DNA of 64,000 nucleotides from Mariniblastus fucicola (GCF_008087665.1 NZ_CP042912.1:1798001-1862000); one strand, 5' to 3'; shown: positions 26,388 to 36,305, numbered from the stretch's first letter. Program-made: numbers and translations. The notes: a model not told the origin generated them from the letters alone.

Positions 26388-27308
26388 ATGAATCGCAAAC
26401 AGGGATTTACGCTCGTCGAGCTGTTGGTCGTTATCTCGATCATCGGAGTGCTTGTCAGTATGCTGTTGCCGGCTGTGCAAAGTGTGCGCGAAGCGGCTCG
26501 TCGAACCGAATGTCTCAACAACCTCAAGCAGATGGGGTTGGCGATCCATTCTTACGAAGGCGCGCATAAACAGATACCGCCATCGCGGCCGGCTGACGGA
26601 TTTTTGACTTGGCCAACGTTGCTGCTGCCGTTCATGGAGCAGAAGAATCTTTGCAACGAGTTTGATATGCAAGCGCCTTACGCGATGCAGGATCCGAATG
26701 TGGTCAATCGTGGCGCCGCGGTCATGATTTGCCCAAGCCGTCGATCGTCCGTTGAGATCAGCAACTCCGAAAGTCATGACTGGCCTGTCGGCGTCGTTGG
26801 AGACTATGCCGGAAACGCCGGATCCCATGTGCACTTTCTCGATTTCGGATGGACGCTGTTCAGCGGCGATGCGGACGGCGTCTTCAACTCCGGACTGGCC
26901 AAAGACAACCCTGTCGTCGACGGACGGTTGGTCGGACCGATCAAAGGACGCTATACGTTTACTTCTGTTTCGGACGGGTTGTCTAATACGATTTTCGTTG
27001 GCGAAAAACATCTCGATCCAAAACATCTTCGCGAACCTGATGGTTGGGCCGATGGCTGCATTTACAACGGCGACCAGCCGGCGACGTTCACTCGCATTGG
27101 CGGAATCCTATTGCAGATGGCACGCTCTGCGGACGCTGGTTTTCCTCCCGGTGAACAACCTGTTTGGGGTTCGGCTCATCCGGGCACATCAAATTTCGTG
27201 CTCGGCGACGGCAGCGTGCATTCCTATGATGTCGACATGGACGGTGAAGTTCTTTTTCGATTGTGCTCGCGAAATGACGGATTGAGTGTCAATGGCGACC
27301 AGCGCTAG
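26388..27308 (+). CDS. DUF1559 pseudopilin-like protein, first gene of a glycosyltransferase operon
   Basis: 306 residues from ATG 26388, chosen because the leader before the prepilin site is then the usual few residues (MNRKQG). ATG 26334 is an alternative. [27 protein letters not shown] is a type IV prepilin/pseudopilin N-terminal helix with cleavage after Gly and Glu5. [24 protein letters not shown], then a variable domain, and [17 protein letters not shown] near the C-terminus are the hallmarks of DUF1559, a family expanded in planctomycetes. These proteins are processed by prepilin peptidase and sit in the envelope; the role is unknown. Its stop lies inside the next gene (17-base overlap), so it is co-translated with the glycosyltransferases. 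Confidence 0.9.
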   Translation: MNRKQGFTLVELLVVISIIGVLVSMLLPAVQSVREAARRTECLNNLKQMGLAIHSYEGAHKQIPPSRPADGFLTWPTLLLPFMEQKNLCNEFDMQAPYAMQDPNVVNRGAAVMICPSRRSSVEISNSESHDWPVGVVGDYAGNAGSHVHFLDFGWTLFSGDADGVFNSGLAKDNPVVDGRLVGPIKGRYTFTSVSDGLSNTIFVGEKHLDPKHLREPDGWADGCIYNGDQPATFTRIGGILLQMARSADAGFPPGEQPVWGSAHPGTSNFVLGDGSVHSYDVDMDGEVLFRLCSRNDGLSVNGDQR

Positions 27309-28647
27309 GGCCGGTAAAGTCGTGCGGCGGACCGTCTACTTCGTTGGCACAGAATCCGAGGTTGCTCATCATGCTGCACCGCTGATGGACGTGGATTCGT
27401 TTGGCACGCAGGTCATCGATCCGGCCGAAGTGGTTGATGCAGCGAACGATGGCGATATCGCAATCTTCTTTTCAGAGCACTTCGATCGTTTTCGCAACGC
27501 CGTTGTTGAACTGAAAGCGAAACGCGTTGCGACGATCTATCTGGTGGACGGGATTCTTGAATGGCGCAATGCTTGGCAAAATCGGGACGACGAACCTGCC
27601 TGTCCCTTCACCATGAGGCCTGTCCTTTGCGATAAAGTCGTCGCGATCGGACCATCGCAGGCTCGCGTGCTTTCCGGTTGGGGCAACGCGGGAAAGATCG
27701 AAGTTGTCGGAATTCCGAGGCTCGACCAAAGGACCAGACAATGGCGAGAATCAACCGGATACCAACCGGCTGTCGACAATTCGCGATTTCGTATCCTCGT
27801 TTCAACCGCGAAAACGCCGGGATTCACGGATGAACAAATCGAGACCACGGTTCGTAGTTTGTCAGACTTGAAACAGTATTTTGAAGCAACGACTTCCGTT
27901 TTCGGTCGCCAGATCGAAGTTGAATGGCGATTGACGGCAGGGTTGGATCAACGAATCGATGTCGCCAATCGACTTTCCAATCTCAACGGTACGGAATTGC
28001 ATGCAGCCATCGAACGCTGCGATGCAGTCGTTACAGCGCCATCGACCTCCATGCTGGAAGCAATGTTGCAGCACAAGCCAACCGCACTTCTGGATTACCA
28101 TCTCTGTCCACAATACGTTCCCGCCGCGTGGAACATTCGTTCGAGCCAATCGATTGGCGTTGTCATTGAACAGCTTGCAAACCCGTCGGCTGCGAGACTT
28201 CAGTTTCAAAACGGAGTTCTTGGCGACGCTCTTCAAGTTTGCGAATCGGCCACCGATCGGCTGGTTCAATTGATACATTCGATGTTCGCCGAAACGGACA
28301 GGCAAAATGATACGACTAAATCGTTTGAATTTACTTCCAGTTTGTTGCCGAACGCTGTTTGGGCGTCAGAGTTAGGCGGAGCGCATTGCAAAATGGATTT
28401 CGCCTCCGTCTTTGCCAACTACAACGAATTCACGGATGATTGTGACGTACCGGAACTTCAAGCTCAGTTGGCTCACGCGAGACGCGAAATCGAGCACTTG
28501 CATCGTATCGAAGACGGGCTCAGAGCGGAACTTGCGGAAGCTCATTCGATCTTCGAGTCGATTCACCAGCACCCAATTGCCGGACCCATCGTAAGGATCC
28601 GGGAACGGTTTATTCAGTTTATGAATCGCAACAGAAAAGCAACCTGA
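27292..28647 (+). CDS. GT-B-like glycosyltransferase-fold protein with C-terminal coiled coil
   Basis: 451 residues from ATG 27292, overlapping the DUF1559 stop by 17 bases; GTG 27286 is an alternative. The first 150 residues form an alpha/beta domain ([27 protein letters not shown]) and [12 protein letters not shown] marks the usual interdomain link. [28 protein letters not shown], near residue 240-265, is the GT-B C-terminal nucleotide-sugar pattern (PST..EAm..gkP) seen in glycosyl- and polyol-phosphate transferases. Residues after 385 ([31 protein letters not shown]) are predicted coiled coil, and the last ones are basic, so it may attach to membrane or partner proteins. Donor and acceptor are unknown. 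Sits in the pseudopilin/GT operon. Confidence 0.65.
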   Translation: MATSARAGKVVRRTVYFVGTESEVAHHAAPLMDVDSFGTQVIDPAEVVDAANDGDIAIFFSEHFDRFRNAVVELKAKRVATIYLVDGILEWRNAWQNRDDEPACPFTMRPVLCDKVVAIGPSQARVLSGWGNAGKIEVVGIPRLDQRTRQWRESTGYQPAVDNSRFRILVSTAKTPGFTDEQIETTVRSLSDLKQYFEATTSVFGRQIEVEWRLTAGLDQRIDVANRLSNLNGTELHAAIERCDAVVTAPSTSMLEAMLQHKPTALLDYHLCPQYVPAAWNIRSSQSIGVVIEQLANPSAARLQFQNGVLGDALQVCESATDRLVQLIHSMFAETDRQNDTTKSFEFTSSLLPNAVWASELGGAHCKMDFASVFANYNEFTDDCDVPELQAQLAHARREIEHLHRIEDGLRAELAEAHSIFESIHQHPIAGPIVRIRERFIQFMNRNRKAT

Positions 28648-28652
28648 TTCAG

Positions 28653-29714
28653 ATGCTTACCATCCATCCAGCCACAACCGATCGGATCGCGAAATCGGCC
28701 TCAACCGCCGACCCAATCGTGTTGTGCGCTGCCGATGAAAACTATGTAAAGCCGTTGACTGTGATGCTGCATTCCGCAGCTGTATCTCTGAAGCCGGGGC
28801 GGCATCTCCATGTCGTGTTGTTCGATGGTGGAATCGAAGAAAGCAGCCTCGCCGCCGTGCGTGAATCGCTGATCGATTATCCAGTCACGATTGATCTGCT
28901 GCGACCTGATTTGTCAAAAGTAAGTGACTTGATGACGTCGCATCACATCACGCACACAGCTTATTTGCGACTGATGGCCGCTCGGCTGTTGCCTGGTTCG
29001 ATCGAAAAAGTCATCTATCTCGATTCCGATGTTCTCGTTCGTGATGACCTGACCGAGATGTGGGAGATGGAACTGGGAGACAACTACTGTCTGGCGGCCA
29101 CCGATATTGCTTGTCCTTTTATCGATGCCCGCGAAGTTTCCGACGCCGATCTGCAGTCGTCCAAGCCTTACCTTGCAGCGATCTCGCCGGTTGCGAATTG
29201 GAAAGATCTTGGAATCGACGGCAGCGCGAATTATTTCAACAGCGGCGTGATGGTGCTGAATCTGAAAAAATGGCGTGAGGAAAATGTTGAGCAGCGGCTG
29301 TTCGATTGCTTGCGCAAGAATTCAAAATTCGTTTGGTGTTGGGACCAGTACGCGCTGAACGTGGTGTTCGCCGGACGGTGGGGAAAACTTCCGCTTCGCT
29401 GGAATCAGGGAGCCCACGTCTACGAGTATCCAGGTTCCGAGCAAAGTCCCGTCGATCACGAAGGGTTCGAGGCGATGCGCGACCGCCCGGCGATTATTCA
29501 CTACACAACCGAGTGGAAGCCTTGGGACTATGAGTCTTCCCATCCTTTAAAAGAGACGTACTACAACGAACTCGATCAAACCGCGTGGAAAGGTTGGCGC
29601 CCGGAAGATCCAGGGTTCAATTTTGGCAAATGGTGGGACCGAAAGGCTGTTGGCGTGATTCGTGCGTGGATCATCAATTGGCGAAAGCTCAAACTGCTTT
29701 TCTCGATGGTGTAG
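28653..29714 (+). CDS. Glycosyltransferase family 8 protein
   Basis: 353 residues, five bases behind the preceding gene. The GT8 order is complete: VLCAADENYVKPLTVMLHS at the N-terminus, KVIYLDSDVLVRDDL with the metal-binding DSD (DxD) near residue 122, NYFNSGVMVLNLKKWR, WDQYALNVVFAGRW and IIHYTTEWKPW at the C-terminus. GT8 enzymes are retaining galactosyl/glucosyl transferases, typically using UDP-sugars in lipopolysaccharide or glycogenin-type synthesis. The acceptor is not known. Expected in the cytoplasm, second of four transferases in the operon. Confidence 0.9.
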   Translation: MLTIHPATTDRIAKSASTADPIVLCAADENYVKPLTVMLHSAAVSLKPGRHLHVVLFDGGIEESSLAAVRESLIDYPVTIDLLRPDLSKVSDLMTSHHITHTAYLRLMAARLLPGSIEKVIYLDSDVLVRDDLTEMWEMELGDNYCLAATDIACPFIDAREVSDADLQSSKPYLAAISPVANWKDLGIDGSANYFNSGVMVLNLKKWREENVEQRLFDCLRKNSKFVWCWDQYALNVVFAGRWGKLPLRWNQGAHVYEYPGSEQSPVDHEGFEAMRDRPAIIHYTTEWKPWDYESSHPLKETYYNELDQTAWKGWRPEDPGFNFGKWWDRKAVGVIRAWIINWRKLKLLFSMV

Positions 29715-29716
29715 TC

Positions 29717-30640
29717 GTGATCGAGAAAACAGCAAACTCAAAATTGAACTCCGAAACGTCGCTACGAGCAGCGCTTTGCCATGCTCCGGTGACGATCTTT
29801 GCGTTGCCCAAGGCATTCGTTGGAGATGCAAATCAGATTCAGAAGAACGCGTTCCGCTCCTGGTCTCAGCTGAGTCCTGCCGTTGATGTTCTGTTGTTCG
29901 GTGACGAAGATGGAATCGCGGAATTTGCCGCAGAACACGAGATTGCTCATGTAGCCCAGATTGAACGCAACGAAAACGGAACGCCGTTGGTCGGATCTGC
30001 ATTCTCGATGGCTCATGCGGTTTCAACGTCGCCCATTCTGGTTTATTGCAATTCAGACGTCATTCTGGATCGCAGTTTTACAGACGCGATGGAAGCGCTT
30101 GCGAATCAGGATCAGTTTGAGCATTGGTTGGCGATCGGGCAACGGTTGGACGTTCCAATTGACCGGGAATTGGATTTTGAGAATGATTCACAGAGGCAGT
30201 GGCTTCGGCGGCGCTGCGATTCGCACGGAACGAAATCGTCGCACGTATGCAAAGAATACTTTGCGTTCCCGCGAAATATGTTCCAGGCTGTTCCGCCATT
30301 CGCAGTCGGTCGCGGCAATTGGGACAACTGGATGGTTGCCAGCGTCAAGCCAGACGGCGCCCCGGTCATCGATCTTTCGCGGCAAGTCAAAGCAGTTCAC
30401 CAAACCCACGACTACACGCACATGAAGGCCAGCCGCATGAAGTGTTACGTTAGCGGTGAAGAAGCCCGCGAGAACGAGCGACTTGCCGGCGGGCGAAACT
30501 TGATCTCTGGTTCTACTTGTACTCATCGCCTCGGACCCGACGGCATCCAGAAAATTGGGCTCCTGCGTGCCGGTTTGGATTTTCTTGGCGACGTTCCGCG
30601 GTTTGCGAAACTGATGACGCAGTTGCTGTTGAGCCGATGA
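29717..30640 (+). CDS. GT-A/GT2-like glycosyltransferase domain protein
   Basis: 307 residues from GTG 29717, two bases after the upstream stop; the open frame upstream overlaps the GT8 gene and is not used. VTIFALPKAFVGDANQIQKNAFRSWSQLSPAVDVLLFGDEDG opens a nucleotide-sugar fold, and SPILVYCNSDVILDRSFTDAM contains SDV in the place of the DxD metal motif. CKEYFAFPRNMFQAVPPFAVGRGNWDNWMV reads like the acceptor-side region of relatives. ILVYCNSDVI with GRGNWDNWM is found in glycosyltransferases that modify surface polysaccharides. Predicted cytoplasmic, no membrane segment. The stop overlaps the next start as ATGA. Confidence 0.65.
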   Translation: MIEKTANSKLNSETSLRAALCHAPVTIFALPKAFVGDANQIQKNAFRSWSQLSPAVDVLLFGDEDGIAEFAAEHEIAHVAQIERNENGTPLVGSAFSMAHAVSTSPILVYCNSDVILDRSFTDAMEALANQDQFEHWLAIGQRLDVPIDRELDFENDSQRQWLRRRCDSHGTKSSHVCKEYFAFPRNMFQAVPPFAVGRGNWDNWMVASVKPDGAPVIDLSRQVKAVHQTHDYTHMKASRMKCYVSGEEARENERLAGGRNLISGSTCTHRLGPDGIQKIGLLRAGLDFLGDVPRFAKLMTQLLLSR

Positions 30641-31875
30641 TTGCCTGTTTTTTCATCACGATCAGTGCTCTGATTCAACTGCTACTGACAGTCTGGTATC
30701 GCAATCAAATGCGACAACGACCGAGGCCAACGCTGCTGCCTGCCGAAGAACAGCACTCAACCTGGATCGTGTTTGGCGTCCGCGGAGCTGATCCGACTTT
30801 GGCTGACGCAGTCCGTTCCCTGTTGAATCAGAACTTTCGCGAATACAAAATCTGTGTTGTCGTCGATAGCCAATTGGATCCTGCGAATTCCATTTTGCAA
30901 AGCGTCGCCAACGAATCACGATTGCTGATTCGACATCTTCAAAACCCGTTGTCGACCTGTACGCTGAAATGTAGTGCGATCGCGGAAGGAGTAGAACGTG
31001 TCTTGGAAGTTGATCCGGACGTGAAATATTTTGTGATGGTGGATGCCGATTCCGATCCGCCACCGAACATGATCGCGACTTTGACCGGAGCCTTGTACTC
31101 GAATCCGCAAGCGGGACTCGCCAGTGGAAATCAATGGTTCGAGCCCAAAGCTCCTTCCTCGGTTGGTTCGATGGTTCGAAGTATGTGGTACGCGGGAGCC
31201 CTTTTCTTCTCAATGCTTTTTCAAAACCCATGGGCCGGTGCGTACGCAATGCGAGCCTCTGACATTCGCGAGACCGGGTTGATCAGCGTTTGGCGAAAGT
31301 CGGCCGTTGACGATGGGCCGCTCAAACAACTCTTGGCGAAACAGAACCTGAGCTGTTTGTCGCTGCCTTCGATGGTGATGGTGAATCGCGAATCCTGCAC
31401 ATTAGGTTTTGTGACGCGATGGATGTCGAGGATACTAACCTGGTCCAGAATTCACGAACCCGGGTTCTGGCTCACAGCAATACAAATGACGTTTGCGTCG
31501 TCATTGATCGTCGCAATCTTCTCAACGTTGGGCTGGGCGATCTGGGCCGGCGACGTTTCGATGGTGCTATGGACAACGCTTTCGATCGTCGCCAGCGGAA
31601 TCATGTCCGTCCTGGCCTGGACCACGATTCGGCGCAGCGTGATCGAGACTTCAGATTCTGCGATTGGGCTCGAACCAATCGGAGTTCCACGATTCGTGGG
31701 AGCTCTGTTGGTGGTCGCAGTGGCACAAGCGGTTTACGCGATCGCTTGCATTCGGGCGATCGTTGCGAGGAAAATTACGTGGCGCGGCGTCACCTATTTG
31801 ATTCAGGGTCGCAGTCTTCGTTTGGACCAGTACGTGCCATTCGAAGGCGAAGGCGAGTCCAAGCATTCGATCTAG
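30637..31875 (+). CDS. Membrane-bound family 2 glycosyltransferase
   Basis: 412 residues from ATG 30637, overlapping the previous stop. One N-terminal membrane segment (CFFITISALIQLLLTVWY) is followed by a cytosolic GT-A domain: AVRSLLNQNFREYKICVVVD, YFVMVDADSDPPPNMIATL with DAD, ASGNQWFEPKAPSSVG, WAGAYAMRASDIRETGLISVWRKSAVDDGPL with the acid pair of the acceptor region. Three membrane segments then end the protein (WLTAIQMTFASSLIVAIFSTLGW and VGALLVVAVAQAVYAIACI). That layout is that of processive or single-addition GT2 enzymes of exopolysaccharide pathways, but the C-terminal half is short. Last gene of the operon; a perfect 14-base-arm palindrome begins directly after the stop. Confidence 0.85.
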   Translation: MIACFFITISALIQLLLTVWYRNQMRQRPRPTLLPAEEQHSTWIVFGVRGADPTLADAVRSLLNQNFREYKICVVVDSQLDPANSILQSVANESRLLIRHLQNPLSTCTLKCSAIAEGVERVLEVDPDVKYFVMVDADSDPPPNMIATLTGALYSNPQAGLASGNQWFEPKAPSSVGSMVRSMWYAGALFFSMLFQNPWAGAYAMRASDIRETGLISVWRKSAVDDGPLKQLLAKQNLSCLSLPSMVMVNRESCTLGFVTRWMSRILTWSRIHEPGFWLTAIQMTFASSLIVAIFSTLGWAIWAGDVSMVLWTTLSIVASGIMSVLAWTTIRRSVIETSDSAIGLEPIGVPRFVGALLVVAVAQAVYAIACIRAIVARKITWRGVTYLIQGRSLRLDQYVPFEGEGESKHSI

Positions 31876-31933
31876 CCAGGCACTGTTTGGCCGCGTTGAC
31901 GACATGAAAATCAACCTGTCAAACAGTGCCTGG
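31876..31933. repeat. Dispersed palindromic element, copy A
   Basis: CCAGGCACTGTTTG (31876-31889) and CAAACAGTGCCTGG (31920-31933) are a perfect 14-base inverted repeat around a 30-base loop, starting directly behind the stop of the GT2 gene. A 47-base internal block (31884-31930, through the loop into the right arm) recurs at 59555-59601 with four mismatches. It could act as an mRNA 3' stabiliser, a REP-like element or the remnant of a small non-autonomous mobile element. Confidence 0.7.
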
Positions 31934-32055
31934 TTGATCAGCAAAATCAGAGGCGTTCGCAAAGTATCGACATGAGTGCGAAACGCGAGCGAATAAACTT
32001 TGTCATTCACTCGCCCACAGTTTCGTTCGATAAACTCCAGAACGATCGAACCGAT

Positions 32056-35000
32056 TTAGTCCTCTGAGTTCGCTTCCTCCGAATTCTCTTCTGAAGATTC
32101 GACTTCGGGTTCGAGCAACTCCAACCCGAATTCTTTTCCCTTCTTGACGGCTGGAACTCCGAACGCCATCCATTCAGGCTCAGGGGCATCCATCAGATGG
32201 TGATCGAAGAACTGCTGCATTCGGATCGCGAAATCGCGACGGTTTTTGTCGCCCATTACCCAGTGCGGGTTGCCGTTGTAGTTCAGCATCCAAGCCGGTT
32301 TTTCCAAACGACGCAATGCAACGAAAAGCTCAATTCCTTGATACCACGGAACAGCTCCGTCCTGATCATTGTGCAGAATCAATAGCGGTGTATTAATTTT
32401 ATCCGCGTAGAAAACGGGAGAGTTTCGAATGTACTTTTCGCGTGCCGACCAAAGGTCTTCACCAATTCGGCTTTGCGTTCGCTCGTATTGGAACATCCGG
32501 CTCATGCCGCTGCTCCAGCGAATGCCACCGTACGCGCTGGTCATATTGGAAACCGGAGCTCCCGATTCGGCACAGGCGAACATGTCGGTTTGCGTAACCA
32601 GATAGGCCGTTTGATAGCCGCCCCAACTGTGTCCTTGCATGCCGACTTTCGATTCATCGACAAAGCCTTGCTCGATCAAATGTTCGACGCCAGGCAGGAT
32701 CGCATTGGCTGCGCTTTGGCCTGGCTCGCCGGTCGTGTATGGAATATCCGGAATGAAAACCACATATCCGCGGCTGGTGTAGAAGCTGAAGTTAATGATC
32801 GAACGTCCTGCCGCCGGTGAGTAGTAGCGATGCAGGTTGTCCGAATTCCGCTCGTAAAAGTAAACCATCAGCGGATATTTCTTTGCCGGATCAAAACCGT
32901 CTGGCTTGTAGAGTATCCCATCCAGTTCGTCGCCATCGGCGCTATCCCATTTGACCAGCTCAGCCGTTCCCCATGAATAGTCTTCCTGTTGCGGATTCAT
33001 ATCACTAAGGCGATGAATCTTTTTGAAACTCATATCGCTGTGCCACAAATCAGGGCTCATGCGGAAGGTGCTGCGAGTGAAAATGACTCGATCGGCATCT
33101 TTCGCTTTGCTCAATCCACTGACATTCTCTTCCAGCATGATCAACTTTGTCAGCGGTGAAGACTCTTGTTCGTCTTCTTCATCAATTTCCAGTTTCAATT
33201 GAGAATAGCCACTGGCTTTGGTTTCGGTGTTGAACGAACTGAGCATCATCGGCTGTTCAGGATCGATGAAACGCTGCTCGCGATCGAGTCTCACATAGCG
33301 GTAGCGGATTTCATTCTTCCGACCTTCCCCGTCGGTGATGCATACGGGCTTTTCTTCGCCAGTCGGATCGAGTTTCCAGATATCGTAGCGATCGTAGACA
33401 AGTAGACCTTCGTCATCGTTCAGCCAACCTGCCGATCCGTACGATCGAGCGAGGCTTGGCGTGTCGTGAAGTTCATCAAACAGTGGATACTTTATGCCTT
33501 TACTGATTTGAGTCGGTTTGCCGTCGAGGTCCGATGTCGATTTCGCAAACCAAGCCTGTTCTTCGCCGTCAAACCAGGTGATGTACTTCCCCGTTGGTGA
33601 CATGGAAGCGAACCATTTGACTTTCTGAAGAATTTGATCGTGCTCGCCGGTGTCGAGATTGACCAGGTAGGCGTCGCTGAATCCTGGTACATCCCAAGAC
33701 ATCATTTTTTGGTAAGGCAGATTTGTATTTGCTAACGCGAGTTTGGATTTGCTTCTGACGTCGATCGAAATGTTGGGGATTTCCAGAGTCGCCAACTGCA
33801 CGATTTTTTTCGACTTCAGAATCCACGCGGCCCGATAGTCTCTTCTGCGTTCTCGATCTGCCTGAAGAATTTGCTGCGGTTGAAGCTGTGGATCCTGCCA
33901 ATGCCAGACATCCAATTTCACGGTATCTTCGTCTTCTTCTTTCTTGTCCGTTTTTCGCTCCTTCAAGACTTGGTCGGGAATCGGAGCTGTGTCGAAATAG
34001 AGACGCTTTCCGTCTTCCGAGAATTGCTGAGACGAACCCGAAGCAACCCACCATCCATCCGGAATGCCTGATTCGCCTTCATGAGCAATTTTTTTCGCGA
34101 CTTTCGATCGCGATTTCCAATGGTAGAGCGACCAGGAAGGTGTTTCTGATTCGTAGTCGTCTTTGTCTGAGAGAAACGCGAGTTGCGAACCGTCTTCGTT
34201 GAAAGCAAATCTCTTGTAGTTCCCGAGTCCTTCAGCGATCTTTGTTTTCTTCAGCGTATCGAGTTCAATCAAGTAAACGCCGTCGAGTTCGTCTGGGTTT
34301 GCTTCGACTTCTGAATCTGATTCCTTCTCGCCTTTGCTGGATTTTTCATTCTTGTTCGAGGCTGATTTTTCTTTCTTCTTGCCAGTTTCAGCCGAAGTTG
34401 CGAACGCGAACGAATCGCCAAACTTGCTAAATCTGAACGACGTCACATTGGGAAACGTGCGTTGGACTCCCGTAGACAGGTTCACAAGTGCGAGTTGCGT
34501 CCCCAGTTTCTTGTCTTTCTTTTCTGTCGCATCTGTTTTGGACTTGGAGCCTTCCTTGGAAGTTTCTTTTTCGCCTTTCCCAGAACTCTTGTTCTTCGAT
34601 TCCTTGGATGACTTTTTCTTCGACTTTGTTTCTTCTTGTTTTTCCGTCGATGGATTTGAAGGACGCTTCTTCAGTTTCCATGGTTTTGCGGGACGTTTAA
34701 GTCCTTTCTCGGTTACCTCGTAGGTTTCTTTGACAGACGCCTTTTGCGTTTTCAATTGATCGCGGGCATCAGGTTTCTCCAGCAGGCAGGCGACCCAGTC
34801 GCCATTTTCTTCAGGTGTTTGAAAAGATTTTACATTCTCAATCGTCGTCAGATCGCCCGACTCGAGGTTCAGGACTTGAAAGACCGCTTTGGGGAGTTCA
34901 GAAGGCTTGGCTTTTTCTTTGCGAAGCTTCTTCAGCTGCTTTTTCGAAGGCGTGATTCGGTAAAGAGCGAACTTGCTATCTGGCGTAAACCTGGCACCGG

Positions 35001-35265
35001 ATCCGCGCTCGACGACATATTGCTTGTCCGAAACCAGGCTGCGGAATGTAATCGTTGCTTCGCCGTCGCTCGCACCGTTTTGGACTCCGAACATCGCCCA
35101 ATTGCCATCGTGGGAAACGGTCGATCGCGACATCGTACTCCAACGGTCGTAGTCAGTATGCTCTAGCTGTTTTTTGGATAGGTCTTGCTGGGCATTGAGC
35201 TGCATCGCGAACAAAAGAGACAATATGCCAACGTAAAAAGCGATCGATTTGAATTTTTGAATCAT
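32056..35265 (-). CDS. S9 prolyl-oligopeptidase family serine peptidase, secreted
   Basis: 1,069 residues. A signal peptide (AFYVGILSLLFAMQLNAQ) leads a long propeller region. Within it, residues of about 195-330 are very rich in Lys, Ser and Glu (KKKSSKESKNKSSGKGEKE and similar), unusual for this family. The C-terminal 300 residues form the alpha/beta hydrolase domain: PLMVYFYERNSDN, SKVGMQGHSWGGYQTAYL with the nucleophilic Ser in GHSWGG, TPLLILHNDQDGAVPWYQG with the catalytic Asp, and NYNGNPHWVMGDKNRRDFAIRM with the catalytic His. Known family members cut after proline or release di- and tripeptides. It stands alone on the minus strand. Confidence 0.9.
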   Translation of the reverse strand: MIQKFKSIAFYVGILSLLFAMQLNAQQDLSKKQLEHTDYDRWSTMSRSTVSHDGNWAMFGVQNGASDGEATITFRSLVSDKQYVVERGSGARFTPDSKFALYRITPSKKQLKKLRKEKAKPSELPKAVFQVLNLESGDLTTIENVKSFQTPEENGDWVACLLEKPDARDQLKTQKASVKETYEVTEKGLKRPAKPWKLKKRPSNPSTEKQEETKSKKKSSKESKNKSSGKGEKETSKEGSKSKTDATEKKDKKLGTQLALVNLSTGVQRTFPNVTSFRFSKFGDSFAFATSAETGKKKEKSASNKNEKSSKGEKESDSEVEANPDELDGVYLIELDTLKKTKIAEGLGNYKRFAFNEDGSQLAFLSDKDDYESETPSWSLYHWKSRSKVAKKIAHEGESGIPDGWWVASGSSQQFSEDGKRLYFDTAPIPDQVLKERKTDKKEEDEDTVKLDVWHWQDPQLQPQQILQADRERRRDYRAAWILKSKKIVQLATLEIPNISIDVRSKSKLALANTNLPYQKMMSWDVPGFSDAYLVNLDTGEHDQILQKVKWFASMSPTGKYITWFDGEEQAWFAKSTSDLDGKPTQISKGIKYPLFDELHDTPSLARSYGSAGWLNDDEGLLVYDRYDIWKLDPTGEEKPVCITDGEGRKNEIRYRYVRLDREQRFIDPEQPMMLSSFNTETKASGYSQLKLEIDEEDEQESSPLTKLIMLEENVSGLSKAKDADRVIFTRSTFRMSPDLWHSDMSFKKIHRLSDMNPQQEDYSWGTAELVKWDSADGDELDGILYKPDGFDPAKKYPLMVYFYERNSDNLHRYYSPAAGRSIINFSFYTSRGYVVFIPDIPYTTGEPGQSAANAILPGVEHLIEQGFVDESKVGMQGHSWGGYQTAYLVTQTDMFACAESGAPVSNMTSAYGGIRWSSGMSRMFQYERTQSRIGEDLWSAREKYIRNSPVFYADKINTPLLILHNDQDGAVPWYQGIELFVALRRLEKPAWMLNYNGNPHWVMGDKNRRDFAIRMQQFFDHHLMDAPEPEWMAFGVPAVKKGKEFGLELLEPEVESSEENSEEANSED

Positions 35266-35516
35266 TCGGAGCCAGAGAATAGGAACTGGAATAAGTACTA
35301 CCTACAGGATAGTTCCTGAAGCTGCCTTGGTGAACGCTCCAGACTCAGACAGCGCACGAATTCAGATTTATCTCCGCAACCGTCATCATTCGACGACTTG
35401 AACCGTTTCAAATCCTACAAAGCAGATATCCAATCCAATGTTGCGTGCGGAAAAGTTCAGTTCCCGCATGTGTGCAACGTATGTTTTGAGAACTCCATTC
35501 TGCCAAGTCGGATGCC

Positions 35517-36305
35517 ATGAAACGAATTCGCTCAAAAATTGAGAAGGCTCGATCCCAAGGATTGTTTCGAACGCTGGAAGTTCAATTCAATCGATTCGTG
35601 CCTCCGTGGATCTTTCGATACTCGAAAGGCGATATCTACGATCTGAGTATTCAGAAACTGAAATCATTGGGCGCGAAAACTCGACCCGACGACAGACTAA
35701 TCGTGAGGTGCCTCGGCCCGGACTCCGATGAAAACGCGAGGACCGCGTTGCGAAAATTCACATGGAACTCGGTTCCGATTAAAACAACTTGCAACGACAT
35801 TGGCTATGCCGTCTATGACGCAGATGATCCAGGTAAGTTGTTGGCAGGACTTTGGGCGGCTCCCGAAAGTTTTTTGGAGAACAATCTGGGAGTCAGGTTC
35901 GAGTTCACAAAGGAACAGGCTTGGCTGTATTGCGCTTTCGTTCACGCGGATGCACGGGGCCGCGGTGTATACAAGCGATTAATCTCTTTTGCTGCGGCCG
36001 ATTTGGAGGGGCGTGGATTTTCCCAGTTGTTGGGTATCGTTCAGCCTTGGAATCGAATTTCTAGAATGATGCACGAAAAGCAAAGCCGCGGAATAGTTGG
36101 GCGGATGGCGGCGGTGCGAATTGGATCACTGATTTGGGTTTCGAGTATTGGAAACGTAATCGTTGACCGGAGCTTGATTACCAACCCAGAAGATCGACCG
36201 GCAACAGTAAGAGTGGGACGGGATTGTTGGCGTGAGGTTGGGGCAAAGCCGGGGAATATTTTGGGGGATTGGATTGGTAGAGCGCGGGTCGCGAAACCTT
36301 TTTGA
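35517..36305 (+). CDS. GNAT-like acetyltransferase domain protein
   Basis: 262 residues. The last 150 residues hold what looks like a GNAT fold: EQAWLYCAFVHADARGRGVYKRLISFAAADLEGRGFSQLLGIVQPWNRISRMMHEK, where the ARGRGVY segment takes the place of motif A (R/Q-x-x-G-x-G/A) and NRISRMMHEK of motif B. The N-terminal 80 residues are basic (MKRIRSKIEKARSQ) with no recognised domain. Such enzymes move an acetyl group from acetyl-CoA to amines; relatives also occur in polysaccharide gene sets. The substrate is unknown. It faces the 16S rRNA gene tail to tail, with a terminator between. Confidence 0.6.
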   Translation: MKRIRSKIEKARSQGLFRTLEVQFNRFVPPWIFRYSKGDIYDLSIQKLKSLGAKTRPDDRLIVRCLGPDSDENARTALRKFTWNSVPIKTTCNDIGYAVYDADDPGKLLAGLWAAPESFLENNLGVRFEFTKEQAWLYCAFVHADARGRGVYKRLISFAAADLEGRGFSQLLGIVQPWNRISRMMHEKQSRGIVGRMAAVRIGSLIWVSSIGNVIVDRSLITNPEDRPATVRVGRDCWREVGAKPGNILGDWIGRARVAKPF

